Part shown: positions 15,951-24,867 of the stretch, piece after piece
How the letters are laid out: every line of letters begins with the position of its first letter
Position numbering within the stretch: position 1 is the first letter of the stretch
Assembly (NCBI GenBank): GCA_964589175.1
Contig: CAZPRY010000016.1
Coordinates: 20,298 to 84,297 of the forward strand
From: CAZPRY01 sp964589175
Lineage (GTDB): Bacteria; Fidelibacterota; UBA2242
DNA: 64,000 bases
Reading direction: 5' to 3'
Made by a program: the position numbers and the translations under genes
The notes under the pieces: generated by a model
What the model saw: the letters and a program-made list of their open reading frames with translations, nothing else
Database searches by the model: none
Told to the model about the DNA's origin: nothing

Positions 15951-16428
15951 AATTCTCAGTAAAAACAGCTATTTGGGAAAATTTTTGAAGCTTGGGATAA
16001 AAGGGGGAGGGCCGCTGAATCAGCGGCCCTTTTATGATCATCTAACACGATGAGATACCCTCCCCGAATATTATTGAGGGGATTGTGAGGGATATTACGG
16101 CACATCCGGGGAGGGGGAGGGAAATATGCTTGCATCTAAATTTCAAAGTACATCTATATTGGTACAATAAACGTGCCAATATTACATCAAAAAATCTCGA
16201 ATTCAAATACCTTTTTCCTAATGAACGTAACCGGTACTTAAAAGTTCCGCGATATTCATCGTAATGTATTCCGTATCAATTGTTAAAAAACCGACATACG
16301 CCAATTAGACAAGCGACTAGAGTATTTGGTTACAAATAATTTATAATCTAAATAGTATTCTCGATCAAAATTTTCTTTTTTGATTTTCTTTCCAATTTCG
16401 ATATCTTACGACTGTCAGAGGAGAATAG
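15951..16428. other. Intergenic stretch with terminator
   Basis: Besides the terminator at 16009-16033 there is a widely spaced inverted repeat CCCTCCCCG (16058-16066) and CGGGGAGGG (16107-16115). The remainder up to the response-regulator start is AT-rich and shows no gene; it presumably holds that gene's promoter. Confidence 0.5.
16009..16033 (+). terminator. Intrinsic terminator after M49 peptidase gene
   Basis: GGGCCGCTG, loop AAT, CAGCGGCCC, then TTTT: a perfect nine-pair GC-rich stem with a short T-run. Confidence 0.8.
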
Positions 16429-17181
16429 ATGCGAAAAATTCTGGTTGTTGATGATGATCCCGACATTTTAGAGTTAACCAAAGATTTTCTGGAATCTCAT
16501 AATATCCAGATCATCACGACAACGGAAGGGCTGGCAGTTCTCGAACTTGCCATACATGAAGAACCCGATCTTATCTTACTGGATATTGTATTGCCCGATG
16601 TTGATGGAATACAGGTTCTGAAAACCCTGCGCTCCAACACTCTCACAGCCTTCATTCCGGTGATCATGCTGACCGGACAGGCTGCCCCAACCTATCAGGT
16701 TGACGGCCTGGTTTCCGGTGCGGACGACTATGTCACAAAACCTTTCGATTTGAATGTCCTCTATGCGCGCGTGCTCACCGTTCTGCGCCGATCTCTTCAG
16801 CAAACTCGCAGCAAACAGGATGAAACCAATCTTTTACGGCATCTGATTTCGGTTTACGAAAAACGCGGATACGAAATTTTCAGCAAGCTTTTACCCGAAT
16901 TCGATGACGCTCCGCCAGGCTGGAAAGGGTATTTCGCCGATCTGATCATCCGTAAACATCAGAAGGCACGCTGTTTTAGTTTTGAGAATAGTCAATCCCT
17001 GATGAGTGAGACTCTAATTGCGCGATTCAAAGAACTGATGAATCTTTCGACCTACCAGGGAAAGTTTATCGAAGTCACCATAATTGTTCGCAGTCAGGAG
17101 AACCACGATCTACTCCTGCGCATCCTCAAAGAGAATTTGTTCCCCTTCAAGACCAAAATAATTAAAAAGCACGCCGCTTGA
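16429..17181 (+). CDS. Response regulator with uncharacterised output domain
   Basis: 250 aa. Residues 1-120 are a receiver domain with the acidic cluster D8-D10, phosphoacceptor D52 (LLLDIVLPD), T82 and K104 (VTKPF). Residues about 125-250 contain no recognisable helix-turn-helix, GGDEF or other standard output. They include ISVYEKRGYEIFSKLLPEFDDAPPGW and a C-terminal strand-rich part. ATG follows AGAGGAGA. No histidine kinase is adjacent, so it is an orphan. The output may be protein-binding or an undescribed effector. A terminator follows at 17360. Confidence 0.85.
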   Translation: MRKILVVDDDPDILELTKDFLESHNIQIITTTEGLAVLELAIHEEPDLILLDIVLPDVDGIQVLKTLRSNTLTAFIPVIMLTGQAAPTYQVDGLVSGADDYVTKPFDLNVLYARVLTVLRRSLQQTRSKQDETNLLRHLISVYEKRGYEIFSKLLPEFDDAPPGWKGYFADLIIRKHQKARCFSFENSQSLMSETLIARFKELMNLSTYQGKFIEVTIIVRSQENHDLLLRILKENLFPFKTKIIKKHAA

Positions 17182-17359
17182 GTCCGGATCACCGAGGAAA
17201 TACCGTTTTTAAATTGAAATTATATCTCTCCATGCCGTCTTTTTTATAGTCTTAAAATAAGACAATCTTAAAAATTATGTTAATATTGCTAAATTTATTG
17301 TTGTATGTATTTTAAATTGTTCTAAATTAAGATCGTAAGGGGGTATTTTCATATACAAA

Positions 17360-17392
17360 GGGGCGAAAAACTTTTCGCCCCGTCTTTTTTTT
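17360..17392 (+). terminator. Intrinsic terminator between convergent genes
   Basis: GGGGCGAAAA, loop AC, TTTTCGCCCC, then GTCTTTTTTTT. A ten-pair perfect stem with a strong T-run on the plus strand; on the minus strand it is followed by a weaker T-run, so it may also limit pepT transcription. Confidence 0.85.
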
Positions 17393-17408
17393 ACATAATC
17401 CGGTGATC

Positions 17409-18653
17409 TCAGATGCTCTTTTCCACCCAGATTTGGAGCAGTTTCACGATTGTCGACACGGCTTTTTCCATGGCCTGAATGGCAATCCACTCCTGCCTGC
17501 TGTGAAAGTTGTGTCCACCCGTAAAAATATTCGGGGTCAGTAATCCCATGAAACAAAGCCGGGCTCCATCCGTCCCGCCCCGGATTATTTGCAGGTTGGG
17601 AGTCAGTCCAGCCCGTTTGACGGCTTCCAGGGCGTATTCGACGACTTCCGACGCTTCATCCAGTTTGACTTTCATGTTTTCATAGGATTCTTTGATATCC
17701 AGATCAACCTTGGCCCGCGGATACCTGGCAGCGATTTCGTCCCGAATCTCACCCAATCTTCGCCCCTTTTCCAGCATTCCGTTTTTATCAAAGTCCCGGA
17801 TCAGGAGTTTCAGGCTGGCTTTTTCGACGCCGCCTTCGATCGCCATGGGATGCAGATAGCCCTCACGCTTCTCGGTTGTCTCTGGAGATGGATCCTTTTC
17901 CAGATTGCGTGTGATTTCGGAAATAATACGAATCGCGTTGACCATTTTTCCTTTGGCGTACCCGGGATGAACATTGATCCCGTGTACCGTAAAAGTGGCC
18001 GTGCTGGCATTGAAAGTCTCGTTTTCGATTTCGCCTGCCGTCTCACCGTCTATCGTATAGGCGTATTTCGCATTGAATTTCCGGACATCAAAATACTTTG
18101 TCCCGTTGCCGACTTCTTCATCCGGCGTAAAACCAATCCGAATATCACCGTGCCTGATTTCGGGATGCTCCTGCAAATACGCCACCGCCGTCATGATTTC
18201 GGCAATCCCGGCCTTATTGTCAGCGCCGAGCAGGGTTGTACCATCGGAAGTGATTATATCGTCGCCAATATGCTCCTGCAAGGCCGGGTTTTCAGCCAAA
18301 CGCAGCACCTGCTGCGATTCTGCCGAAAGCTCGATGTCGCCGCCGTTATAATTCTTGTGAATCACCGGTTTCACATTTTCACCGCTGACATCCGGGGAAG
18401 TATCGACATGTGCGATCAGACCGATCACGGGCACTTTCCGATTGTCGGGTAAATTTCCGGGAAGCGTCGCCATTACGTAGCCGTATTGATCCATTCCGGC
18501 ATCCTGCAATCCGATCTCCCGGAGTTCCTGGACCAGCATCGTCAGAAGATTCTTCTGTTTCTCCGTGCTCGGATATCTATCCTCCACATCTTCGCGGGAT
18601 TGGGTATCGATTTTTACGTAGCGAAAAAATCTGTCAATCATGTTCTTGTACAT
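17409..18653 (-). CDS. pepT: Peptidase T (tripeptide aminopeptidase), M20B family
   Basis: 414 aa, the usual length. Zinc-binding and catalytic features of PepT are present: H82-V-D84-T-S-P-D, GADNKAGIAEIM, FTPDEEVGNGTKYFDV, and a C-terminal GGHNFHSRQEWI. The enzyme removes the N-terminal residue from tripeptides in the cytoplasm. Start MYKNMIDRFFRYVKIDTQS agrees with family starts. It stands alone between convergent and divergent neighbours, with a terminator beyond its 3' end. Confidence 0.93.
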   Translation of the reverse strand: MYKNMIDRFFRYVKIDTQSREDVEDRYPSTEKQKNLLTMLVQELREIGLQDAGMDQYGYVMATLPGNLPDNRKVPVIGLIAHVDTSPDVSGENVKPVIHKNYNGGDIELSAESQQVLRLAENPALQEHIGDDIITSDGTTLLGADNKAGIAEIMTAVAYLQEHPEIRHGDIRIGFTPDEEVGNGTKYFDVRKFNAKYAYTIDGETAGEIENETFNASTATFTVHGINVHPGYAKGKMVNAIRIISEITRNLEKDPSPETTEKREGYLHPMAIEGGVEKASLKLLIRDFDKNGMLEKGRRLGEIRDEIAARYPRAKVDLDIKESYENMKVKLDEASEVVEYALEAVKRAGLTPNLQIIRGGTDGARLCFMGLLTPNIFTGGHNFHSRQEWIAIQAMEKAVSTIVKLLQIWVEKSI

Positions 18654-18848
18654 CTCGATTCCTTCCTGTTTTATAGCATAAACTAAGAATTCTCACCCAG
18701 AATTTGTAGCTTAAACCTAAAGTATCCGAGATTAAATCCATTCGTGCTGGAATCGCATATCACAAGCCTGTCTTCTCTGTTTGAAATTGTTAAATTTAGT
18801 CGTATTTGGATTGCGGTCATTTCGAACTTATTTACACTGGAGTGAAAC

Positions 18849-20636
18849 ATGTTTCCTAGCGTACCCCACCTGCTCTTTAGCACGATCTCAAAGTATCCGG
18901 ACAATATCGCTCTGAGCTGGCACCATGAGGGAGAATTGAAGAACCTCAGCTACCACGAGTTCGGCGAACGGATCATCGATCTCACGAACGGTCTGGCCAG
19001 TCTCGGTCTTCAGGCCAATGATAAAATTGCCATTCTCTCGAATAATCGCGTCGAATGGACAATTTCGGACTTTGCGGCGCTCTCCCTGGGCTGTGTCGTC
19101 GTCCCGATTTACCAGACATTACCACCCAACCAGATTGCCTACTTGCTGCACGATTCGGAGTCACGGGCCATTTTCGTGGAAGACAACGAACAGTTCAAGA
19201 AACTCAGCGAAATCCGAAATCAGCTGCCCCATCTCGAATTCATCTTCAGCTACGATACGATCCAGGCAGCCGATTCTAAAGTACGGCCTTATTCCGAGAT
19301 CATGCGTTCCGGCCGGCAACATCGCAAGGCCCAACCCAACTTTTATCAACAGGCGATAGAAAATATAAAAGAGGAAAATATCTGCAGCATCGTTTATACT
19401 TCGGGAACCACCGGTGAGCCGAAAGGAGTTATGCTGCATCATAAGGGTTTTGTATGGGACATTATCAATTCGGAAGCCACCCTGAACCTCGCGCCCGAGG
19501 ATGTCTTTCTATCCTTTCTGCCCCTGAGCCATCTCTACGAAAGACTGGCTGGGCATTGGTGCCCGATGTACCGTGGTAGCCACATCCATTATGCGCGCAG
19601 CATCAATACCGTCATCGAGGATATTCAAATCGCCAAACCGACGGTTGTAACCAGCGTTCCGCGTGTTTTCGAGAAAATTGCCGCGCGTGTTTTGGAGAAA
19701 GTCGAGCACGGCTCATTCATCAAGCAGAAACTCTTCTTCTGGGCCCTCAAAACCGGCCGGAAGTATTTCAACCAGAGCATTGAAGGCACGGTGACCCGAC
19801 AGCTGCAGAGCAAATACAACCTGGCCGAAAAGCTCGTCTTTCAGAAAATTCGCGAAATCCTCGGCGGACGCCTGCGCTATCCGATTGCCGGGGGAGCACC
19901 GTTATCCATAGAAACGTTGAAATTTTTCGAAGCCCTGGGGGCGCGGATTATAGAAGGCTACGGCATGACCGAATGCCACCTGATCATCACGCTGACGCCT
20001 TACGGTAAGACGCGTTACGGCTCCTGCGGAACGGCTATCGGTGGCGTCGAATTACGGATCAGTCCCTCCGGGGAAATACTGGTCAAAGGCCCCACCGTAA
20101 TGGCCGGATATTACAACAATCCCGAAAAAACCCGCGAAATTATCGATGAGGAAGGCTGGCTGCATACCGGCGATATCGGCCATCTCGATCAGGACGGCTA
20201 CCTTTTCATTACCGACCGGATTAAAAACATCATCGTCACTTCCGGCGGTAAGAACATCTCTTCAGCGCCGATTGAAAACCGCCTTAAAAGCAGCAGATAT
20301 GTCGATGAGATCTGTCTCGTCGGCAACCAACGCAAATTTGTGAGCGCCCTGATCGTTCCCAATTTCGAAGCCCTGCAATCCTGGAGCAAACAGCACAATC
20401 TCGGGACTCAGGACAACATGGAACTCGTCCGGCACCCGAAAGTGCTGGAATTCCTGAATAACGAGATGGAGATTCTGCAGATGGATCTGGCGCGCTACGA
20501 AAAAGTTAAAAAATTCATCCTGCTGCCGGAACCTTTCTCAATCGAAAAGGACGAACTTACTCCGAGTTTGAAAGTCAAACGCAGGGTAGTTGAAAATCGC
20601 TACAAGGAGCAGATCGATGCTCTTTATCAAGACTGA
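18849..20636 (+). CDS. Long-chain acyl-CoA synthetase (AMP-forming)
   Basis: 595 aa. ANL-superfamily motifs in order: the ATP-binding loop SIVYTSGTTGEPKGVMLHH (about 180-198), GYGMTE, and GWLHTGDIGHLDQDGYLFITDR followed by KNIIVTSGGKNISSAPIE. Length and the long-chain type linker match FadD/bubblegum-like synthetases. It activates fatty acids to acyl-CoA through an acyl-adenylate. ATG follows TGGAG. The next gene on the plus strand is a metal transporter after a relic, so no operon is evident. Confidence 0.9.
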   Translation: MFPSVPHLLFSTISKYPDNIALSWHHEGELKNLSYHEFGERIIDLTNGLASLGLQANDKIAILSNNRVEWTISDFAALSLGCVVVPIYQTLPPNQIAYLLHDSESRAIFVEDNEQFKKLSEIRNQLPHLEFIFSYDTIQAADSKVRPYSEIMRSGRQHRKAQPNFYQQAIENIKEENICSIVYTSGTTGEPKGVMLHHKGFVWDIINSEATLNLAPEDVFLSFLPLSHLYERLAGHWCPMYRGSHIHYARSINTVIEDIQIAKPTVVTSVPRVFEKIAARVLEKVEHGSFIKQKLFFWALKTGRKYFNQSIEGTVTRQLQSKYNLAEKLVFQKIREILGGRLRYPIAGGAPLSIETLKFFEALGARIIEGYGMTECHLIITLTPYGKTRYGSCGTAIGGVELRISPSGEILVKGPTVMAGYYNNPEKTREIIDEEGWLHTGDIGHLDQDGYLFITDRIKNIIVTSGGKNISSAPIENRLKSSRYVDEICLVGNQRKFVSALIVPNFEALQSWSKQHNLGTQDNMELVRHPKVLEFLNNEMEILQMDLARYEKVKKFILLPEPFSIEKDELTPSLKVKRRVVENRYKEQIDALYQD

Positions 20637-20639
20637 AGA

Positions 20640-20831
20640 TTATTCAGCGAGCTCCGGAACCAATTCGCCCATTTTCACCTGATTGATCCGTCCCGGGACC
20701 TGCCGGGCCGTCATATGGCCATAAACGTGCTTGTTTACGGTGACAACCGACGACAAGGTACAGCGTCCCGTACAGCCGGTTTACCTCATATTGGGATTCT
20801 TTCTCCCGGATTTTTCTTGAGTATCGCCCCG
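20640..20831 (-). pseudogene. Remnant of a NuoE/HydC-like [2Fe-2S] subunit
   Basis: Read on the minus strand, the frame gives RGDTQEKSGRKNPNMR, an in-frame TAA (20781-20783), then TGCTGRCTLSSVVTVNKHVY and GHMTARQV, and stops at 20640. The C-x-G-x-C, four residues, VV-x-VN-x-x-x-YG-x-(M/L)T-x-x-x-V pattern is the C-terminal iron-sulfur half of thioredoxin-like NADH dehydrogenase 24-kDa/NuoE subunits. A further stop lies directly upstream (20832-20834). Only about 63 codons survive. It is therefore a broken fragment; the rest of the gene is not nearby. Confidence 0.5.
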
Positions 20832-20901
20832 TTATGAAGTATAATTAAGCCATGACGCGGCCGGTACTCGCCGCCCTTTGAGAGGGATACGAATAAGCAT
20901 T

Positions 20902-21792
20902 ATGCACGATCATTCGCAGCATCACAAACACCCGGGTTCAACCCAAAGCAATCTTAAAACCGCTTTCTTCCTGAACCTGACTTTTACGATCCTGGAAATT
21001 TTCGGCGGCATCTGGACCAATAGTATGGCGATCGTCTCGGACGCCTTCCACGATTTCGCCGATAGCCTGGTGCTGGGCTTCTCCTGGCATCTGGAAAAAT
21101 ACGCGCAAAAAGGCAGCGACCAGCGCTATTCTTACGGCTACAAACGGTTTTCGCTGCTGAGCGCCCTGGTGAGCGGCATGGTCCTGATCACCGGATCAAT
21201 CATCATCCTTTACAAGGTTATTCCGCGTATATTCCACCCCGAACCCACCAACGCACAGGGCATGATGATCTTCGCGATCGCCGGTGTTTTGATCAATGGA
21301 TTGGCGGTCCTGCGCCTGCGAAACGGCAAAACGCTGAACGCCCGGGTCGTCAGCTGGCACCTGCTGGAGGATGTCTTCGGCTGGATCGCCATTCTGATTG
21401 TCAGTATCATTTTAAGGTTTACCGACCTGTATATTCTCGATCCCATCCTGTCCTGTCTGTTCACGATCTACGTGCTTTTTCATGTCATCGGCATTTTCAG
21501 GAAAACGCTGGGCGCCTGTTTAATGGCCATACCGGAAAATATCGACCCGAAATTACTGGAAGCGAAAATCCTGAAACTCGACAAAGTGATCTCCACCCAC
21601 CATACTCACCTCTGGTCGCTGGATGGTGAACAGCATGTTATCAGCACGCACATCGTCGTCGACAGTGCAAGTACGAAAGACGAACTCATCCGCATCAAAC
21701 AGAGCGTCTACGGGATGGTCAAGGAACTCGATTGCGAACATATTACGATCGAATTCGAATACGCCGACGAGCGCTGCGGCCTGAGCCACTGA
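20902..21792 (+). CDS. Cation diffusion facilitator (zinc-type) transporter
   Basis: 296 aa from ATG 20902, giving a His-rich N-terminus (MHDHSQHHKH) typical of the family; a TTG eight codons upstream is less likely. Six membrane helices. The transport-site residues are H50/D54 (SDAFHDFADS) and H153/D157 (SWHLLEDV), the HxxxD plus HxxxD arrangement of Zn/Cd exporters. The cytoplasmic C-terminal domain (about 205-296) has the STHHTHLWSLDGEQHVISTH metal-binding fold. Predicted to export zinc or related divalent metals in exchange for protons. Confidence 0.9.
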   Translation: MHDHSQHHKHPGSTQSNLKTAFFLNLTFTILEIFGGIWTNSMAIVSDAFHDFADSLVLGFSWHLEKYAQKGSDQRYSYGYKRFSLLSALVSGMVLITGSIIILYKVIPRIFHPEPTNAQGMMIFAIAGVLINGLAVLRLRNGKTLNARVVSWHLLEDVFGWIAILIVSIILRFTDLYILDPILSCLFTIYVLFHVIGIFRKTLGACLMAIPENIDPKLLEAKILKLDKVISTHHTHLWSLDGEQHVISTHIVVDSASTKDELIRIKQSVYGMVKELDCEHITIEFEYADERCGLSH

Positions 21793-21838
21793 GGCGTCGG
21801 TAAATGTCATTAATAAACCTAAAAAACGGCAGAATCTT

Positions 21839-22300
21839 ATGAAATCAAACCGTACGCTCTTCAAGTTTCTAAAATATCTTGTTATCGGAAACCTGATCTT
21901 CTGCTTCCTGATCAGTTCGCTGCGCCTGATTGTCGGTCCGCAAAAAGCCATGCTGCTGTCGGCTTATCCTCAAAACCTGATCTGGGGCAGCCTGATCGGA
22001 ATCCTTGTTTTCCTGTTTTCGCTCGTCGACCGAAAGACCGTAACGCTGGCCCTGCCGTCCGAAGCTGCGGTCCCGGCCCTGCGCAAGGCCCTCAGCGAGA
22101 ATAAGTATGTCGTGCTCGAAGAAAAGGGAAACGTTCTCAATCTGCGCTCGCTGAGTCTCTACAAGCGAATCAACTATTTCGGCGAGGATTTCCTGCGCAT
22201 CGAAATCCACCAGCAGAGCATTGCCGTCAATGGACTGCTTACCGATATCCGTGCAATCCGCAAGATGCTGCTCAAGATCGGCACCGAAATCAATACTTAG
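21839..22300 (+). CDS. Two-helix membrane protein, unknown
   Basis: 153 aa. Two membrane helices (about 10-32 and 46-62) near the N-terminus, then a soluble cytoplasmic domain of about 85 residues (LPSEAAVPALRKALSENKYVV...LRIEIHQQSIAVNGLLTDI). I do not recognise the family. The soluble part has an alternating pattern compatible with a small alpha/beta domain. It starts 46 bp after the CDF transporter and could be co-transcribed. Confidence 0.7.
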   Translation: MKSNRTLFKFLKYLVIGNLIFCFLISSLRLIVGPQKAMLLSAYPQNLIWGSLIGILVFLFSLVDRKTVTLALPSEAAVPALRKALSENKYVVLEEKGNVLNLRSLSLYKRINYFGEDFLRIEIHQQSIAVNGLLTDIRAIRKMLLKIGTEINT

Positions 22301-22474
22301 AAAATCCCCGCTACGGTGCGCAGCCGGCCGGGAGCAGGACGGCTAATCCCTGCAAGCACTTTACGGAACGGATCAAAGAATGTTAGTCCCTTTTATTTTT
22401 TATTTTATGTATATTGCGGCATATTTAACTGTCACCGAAATACCATCGACATCATGCTGCCTAGGAGAAAAATC

Positions 22475-23167
22475 ATGGAAAATCACAAAAGAAGACATTC
22501 GCATCAGCCATGGGTCGGGATTATCCTGATCGTTCTCGGCGTTCTGTTCCTCGCCGATGCGCTTAACCTCGCCGAATCCGGCCGGATACTGCATCACTGG
22601 TGGCCGCTGATTCTGATCATCGGCGGTTTGATTAAACTCAGCAGCGACGATAAAAACGGCGGATTAATAATGCTGATCATCGGCGGATTATTCCTGCTGA
22701 GCAATCTGCATATCATCCACTGGAACGTGATCGGACACCTATGGCCGATCGTTCTGATCCTGGTTGGCTTCAGCATGCTGCTCGGCCGCAACCGCATGCA
22801 TAAGTACCACCGGGTCGAAGGCATCGATAACAGTACCGATGACAGTCTGAAGATCACAACGATCTTTGGTGCTACGGAACGGGTGATTCACTCCAACAAT
22901 TTTATAGGCGGTGAAGTAACGGCCACTTTCGGCAATGCGGAGATCGATCTCAGCTCCGTAAAAATTTCCCCGCAGGGTTGCCACCTGGCGCTCGACGCGA
23001 TCTTCGGTTCAATCGAAATTCGGGTTCCGTCAAACATCCAGGTGAAAATATCCGGGACCCCGATCTTTGGCGGCATCGACAACAAAACCCAGAACATTGC
23101 CACCGGCAGTCAGATTATGCACTGTCATTGCTCGGCTATATTCGGCAGTATCGATATCAAAAACTAG
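22475..23167 (+). CDS. LiaF-like envelope protein (LiaI/LiaF transmembrane domain plus C-terminal toast-rack domain)
   Basis: 230 aa from ATG 22475, seven bases after TAGGAG. Residues about 13-110 contain four helices in two similar hairpins (GIILIVLGVLFLADALN, WWPLILIIGGLIKLSSDD; LIMLIIGGLFLLSN, WPIVLILVGFSMLLGRN). Residues about 130-230 are a right-handed beta repeat with recurring phrases (TTIFGATERVI, TATFGNAEIDL, DAIFGSIEIRV, SAIFGSIDIK), as in LiaF/YvqF C-terminal domains. Family members modulate cell-envelope stress systems; that role here is inference. Confidence 0.85.
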   Translation: MENHKRRHSHQPWVGIILIVLGVLFLADALNLAESGRILHHWWPLILIIGGLIKLSSDDKNGGLIMLIIGGLFLLSNLHIIHWNVIGHLWPIVLILVGFSMLLGRNRMHKYHRVEGIDNSTDDSLKITTIFGATERVIHSNNFIGGEVTATFGNAEIDLSSVKISPQGCHLALDAIFGSIEIRVPSNIQVKISGTPIFGGIDNKTQNIATGSQIMHCHCSAIFGSIDIKN

Positions 23168-23269
23168 CAGTCCCTGGTTATCGCCGCTGTTTGTCCCGGC
23201 ATCATTTCCGGGTTGCGCATTTGGTGTAATTCTCATTTCAATAAAATGACCGGCAAAGGAGAGCCTGAA

Positions 23270-23740
23270 ATGCAACGCTTCGATAAAAAAGGCATGATGA
23301 TCATTCCCAATCCCGGCAAGAAAGAACTGCGCGAAGCCCGCGAGGTCGTGCTGATTAACGAATTGTATTGCCCCAACGGCCACAGCCTCATCAGCAAACG
23401 CTGCTCGTTCAATGGACATCCCGGCGTGCTGCTCTGTATCAAACAGGGCAACCAGCAGGGTATCATGGCGCTGAGTCCCGTCTTCGGGGACAAAACCCGG
23501 GTCACGCTCGACATCGATCTCTACAGCGGCGAAACCGTGGCGCTCTGCTGCCCGACTTGCGGTGACGATCTGCCGGTGCACTCTCCGTGTGCCTGCGGGG
23601 CGGACATGGTCACCCTTTTTCTGACCAAGAAAGCGGACTTCTCAAATTGCGTCGGCATTTGCAACCGCGTGGATTGCGTCAATGCCCATATCATCGAAAG
23701 CGGCGAGCTGTTCAATCAGGCCCGGCTGGAACTGGGCTGA
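23270..23740 (+). CDS. Cysteine-rich zinc-ribbon-like protein, unknown
   Basis: 156 aa from the ATG eight bases after AAGGAG. Possible metal ligands: YCPNGHSLISKRCSFNGH near the N-terminus, CCPTCGDDLPVHSPCACG in the middle, and CVGICNRVDC near the C-terminus. No named family is recognised. The protein has no signal or membrane helix, so it is cytoplasmic. Nothing in the neighbourhood indicates its partner. Confidence 0.7.
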   Translation: MQRFDKKGMMIIPNPGKKELREAREVVLINELYCPNGHSLISKRCSFNGHPGVLLCIKQGNQQGIMALSPVFGDKTRVTLDIDLYSGETVALCCPTCGDDLPVHSPCACGADMVTLFLTKKADFSNCVGICNRVDCVNAHIIESGELFNQARLELG

Positions 23741-23785
23741 GAGCCCGGAAGAAAATCCTACCCCACTACGCTGCATCAAATGTAC

Positions 23786-23813
23786 TTGTGTCAGGTGTGA
23801 GCACCCGACACAA
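23786..23813. repeat. TGAGCACC...GACACAA hairpin repeat, copy 1
   Basis: TTGTGTC-A-GGTG, loop TGAG, CACC-C-GACACAA: a strong stem with one A-C mismatch (a G-U pair if the minus strand is transcribed). It is followed about 20 bp later by AAAAATCCCGAAGGAG. The same order, hairpin then AATCCCGAA, recurs at 27380-27440, and the right arm GCGCCTGACACA recurs at 28156-28167. Lies between convergent genes. Confidence 0.6.
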
Positions 23814-23904
23814 TCATCTATTGGGAAGCCCCTAAAAATCCCGAAGGAGTGAGATGATTATAGCAGCTTCTTTCCGGCCGGGTGGTGCAGACGTTGATGT
23901 GGAT

Positions 23905-24867
23905 TTACAAAATCAGATTGAGCAATTTCGGCAAAATTGAATATTCGCAGGGCGGAGTGCCGATGATTTCGCCATCGGTTTCGACCGCAACGGTCAATTT
24001 TTCGCCCGATAGTGTGACCCTGTATCCCTGGTAATATTCGGCATTGGCCCTTTTTAACACGGAACCGGAATAAAGCGACGGAATGTAACTCAGGGTTTTC
24101 AAGCGGCCCATTTCAGTAATCAGGGCGACATGCAGTTTACCGTCATTATAAGAAGAGGGTACACCGTAGTTCATGCCGCCGCCAAAATTGGCGCATTTGA
24201 AGACTGTCAGGTTTTTTAGAGAACGGCTAAAGTGATCGATTCGGTCTATCGTGATATCCGCTGAGAAATTAGCAAAACTCATTACATTCCCAAAGCCAGC
24301 GAAGAGCGCCGCAACATCGACATTCAGGCGCTTCAGGAAGGACATCAATGCCGTTTGACGATTGAACGCCACGATCGATTCACTGATGACTCCCACGCTG
24401 GAGTTTGCCAGAAAATACCGGGAACTCGGGTTCCCGCTTTTATCGTTGCAGATGACTTTCGCCACATCCACCGCATAGGGCTTTTTCGATAACACCCGGT
24501 CGAATAGCGGAAGGCGGTCAGGAAACATTTTTTCCACATCGCAGCTGCTGCCGGCGCCCAGAAAGACAAGTTGAATGTCCAGATCAAGCAGGCGATCGTC
24601 CTTAATAATGCCGTTCAGTACTTCATTCAGGGTTCCGTCACCGCCAAAAACAACAATGCGTTTGGCCCCCTCCTCCACAGCCTGTTTGGCCAGTTCAAGC
24701 GCATGTCCCGGATATTCAGTAGTGTGGCAATCAATTCCGAATTCACTGCCTTGCGACTCCTCGACAAATGTCTTCCACCGTTTGCGGGCTTGACCGCCGC
24801 CAGCCAGCAGGTTGGTGATAAAAAAGAGTTCCGGTTTTGGTTTTAATGCAGCGATAAATCCTCCCAC
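23905..24867 (-). CDS. Diacylglycerol kinase-like lipid kinase (YegS/DagK family)
   Basis: 320 aa. The N-terminal catalytic domain has FITNLLAGGG and the nucleotide loop FGGDGTLNEVLNGI (about 74-87), the diacylglycerol/sphingosine-kinase signature; a beta-rich C-terminal domain (about 150-320) ends the protein. Members phosphorylate diacylglycerol or similar lipids at the inner membrane face. The GTG start lies inside the last codons of the GNAT gene (25-bp overlap), so the pair is translationally coupled; no ATG is available nearby. Confidence 0.88.
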   Translation of the reverse strand: MGGFIAALKPKPELFFITNLLAGGGQARKRWKTFVEESQGSEFGIDCHTTEYPGHALELAKQAVEEGAKRIVVFGGDGTLNEVLNGIIKDDRLLDLDIQLVFLGAGSSCDVEKMFPDRLPLFDRVLSKKPYAVDVAKVICNDKSGNPSSRYFLANSSVGVISESIVAFNRQTALMSFLKRLNVDVAALFAGFGNVMSFANFSADITIDRIDHFSRSLKNLTVFKCANFGGGMNYGVPSSYNDGKLHVALITEMGRLKTLSYIPSLYSGSVLKRANAEYYQGYRVTLSGEKLTVAVETDGEIIGTPPCEYSILPKLLNLIL

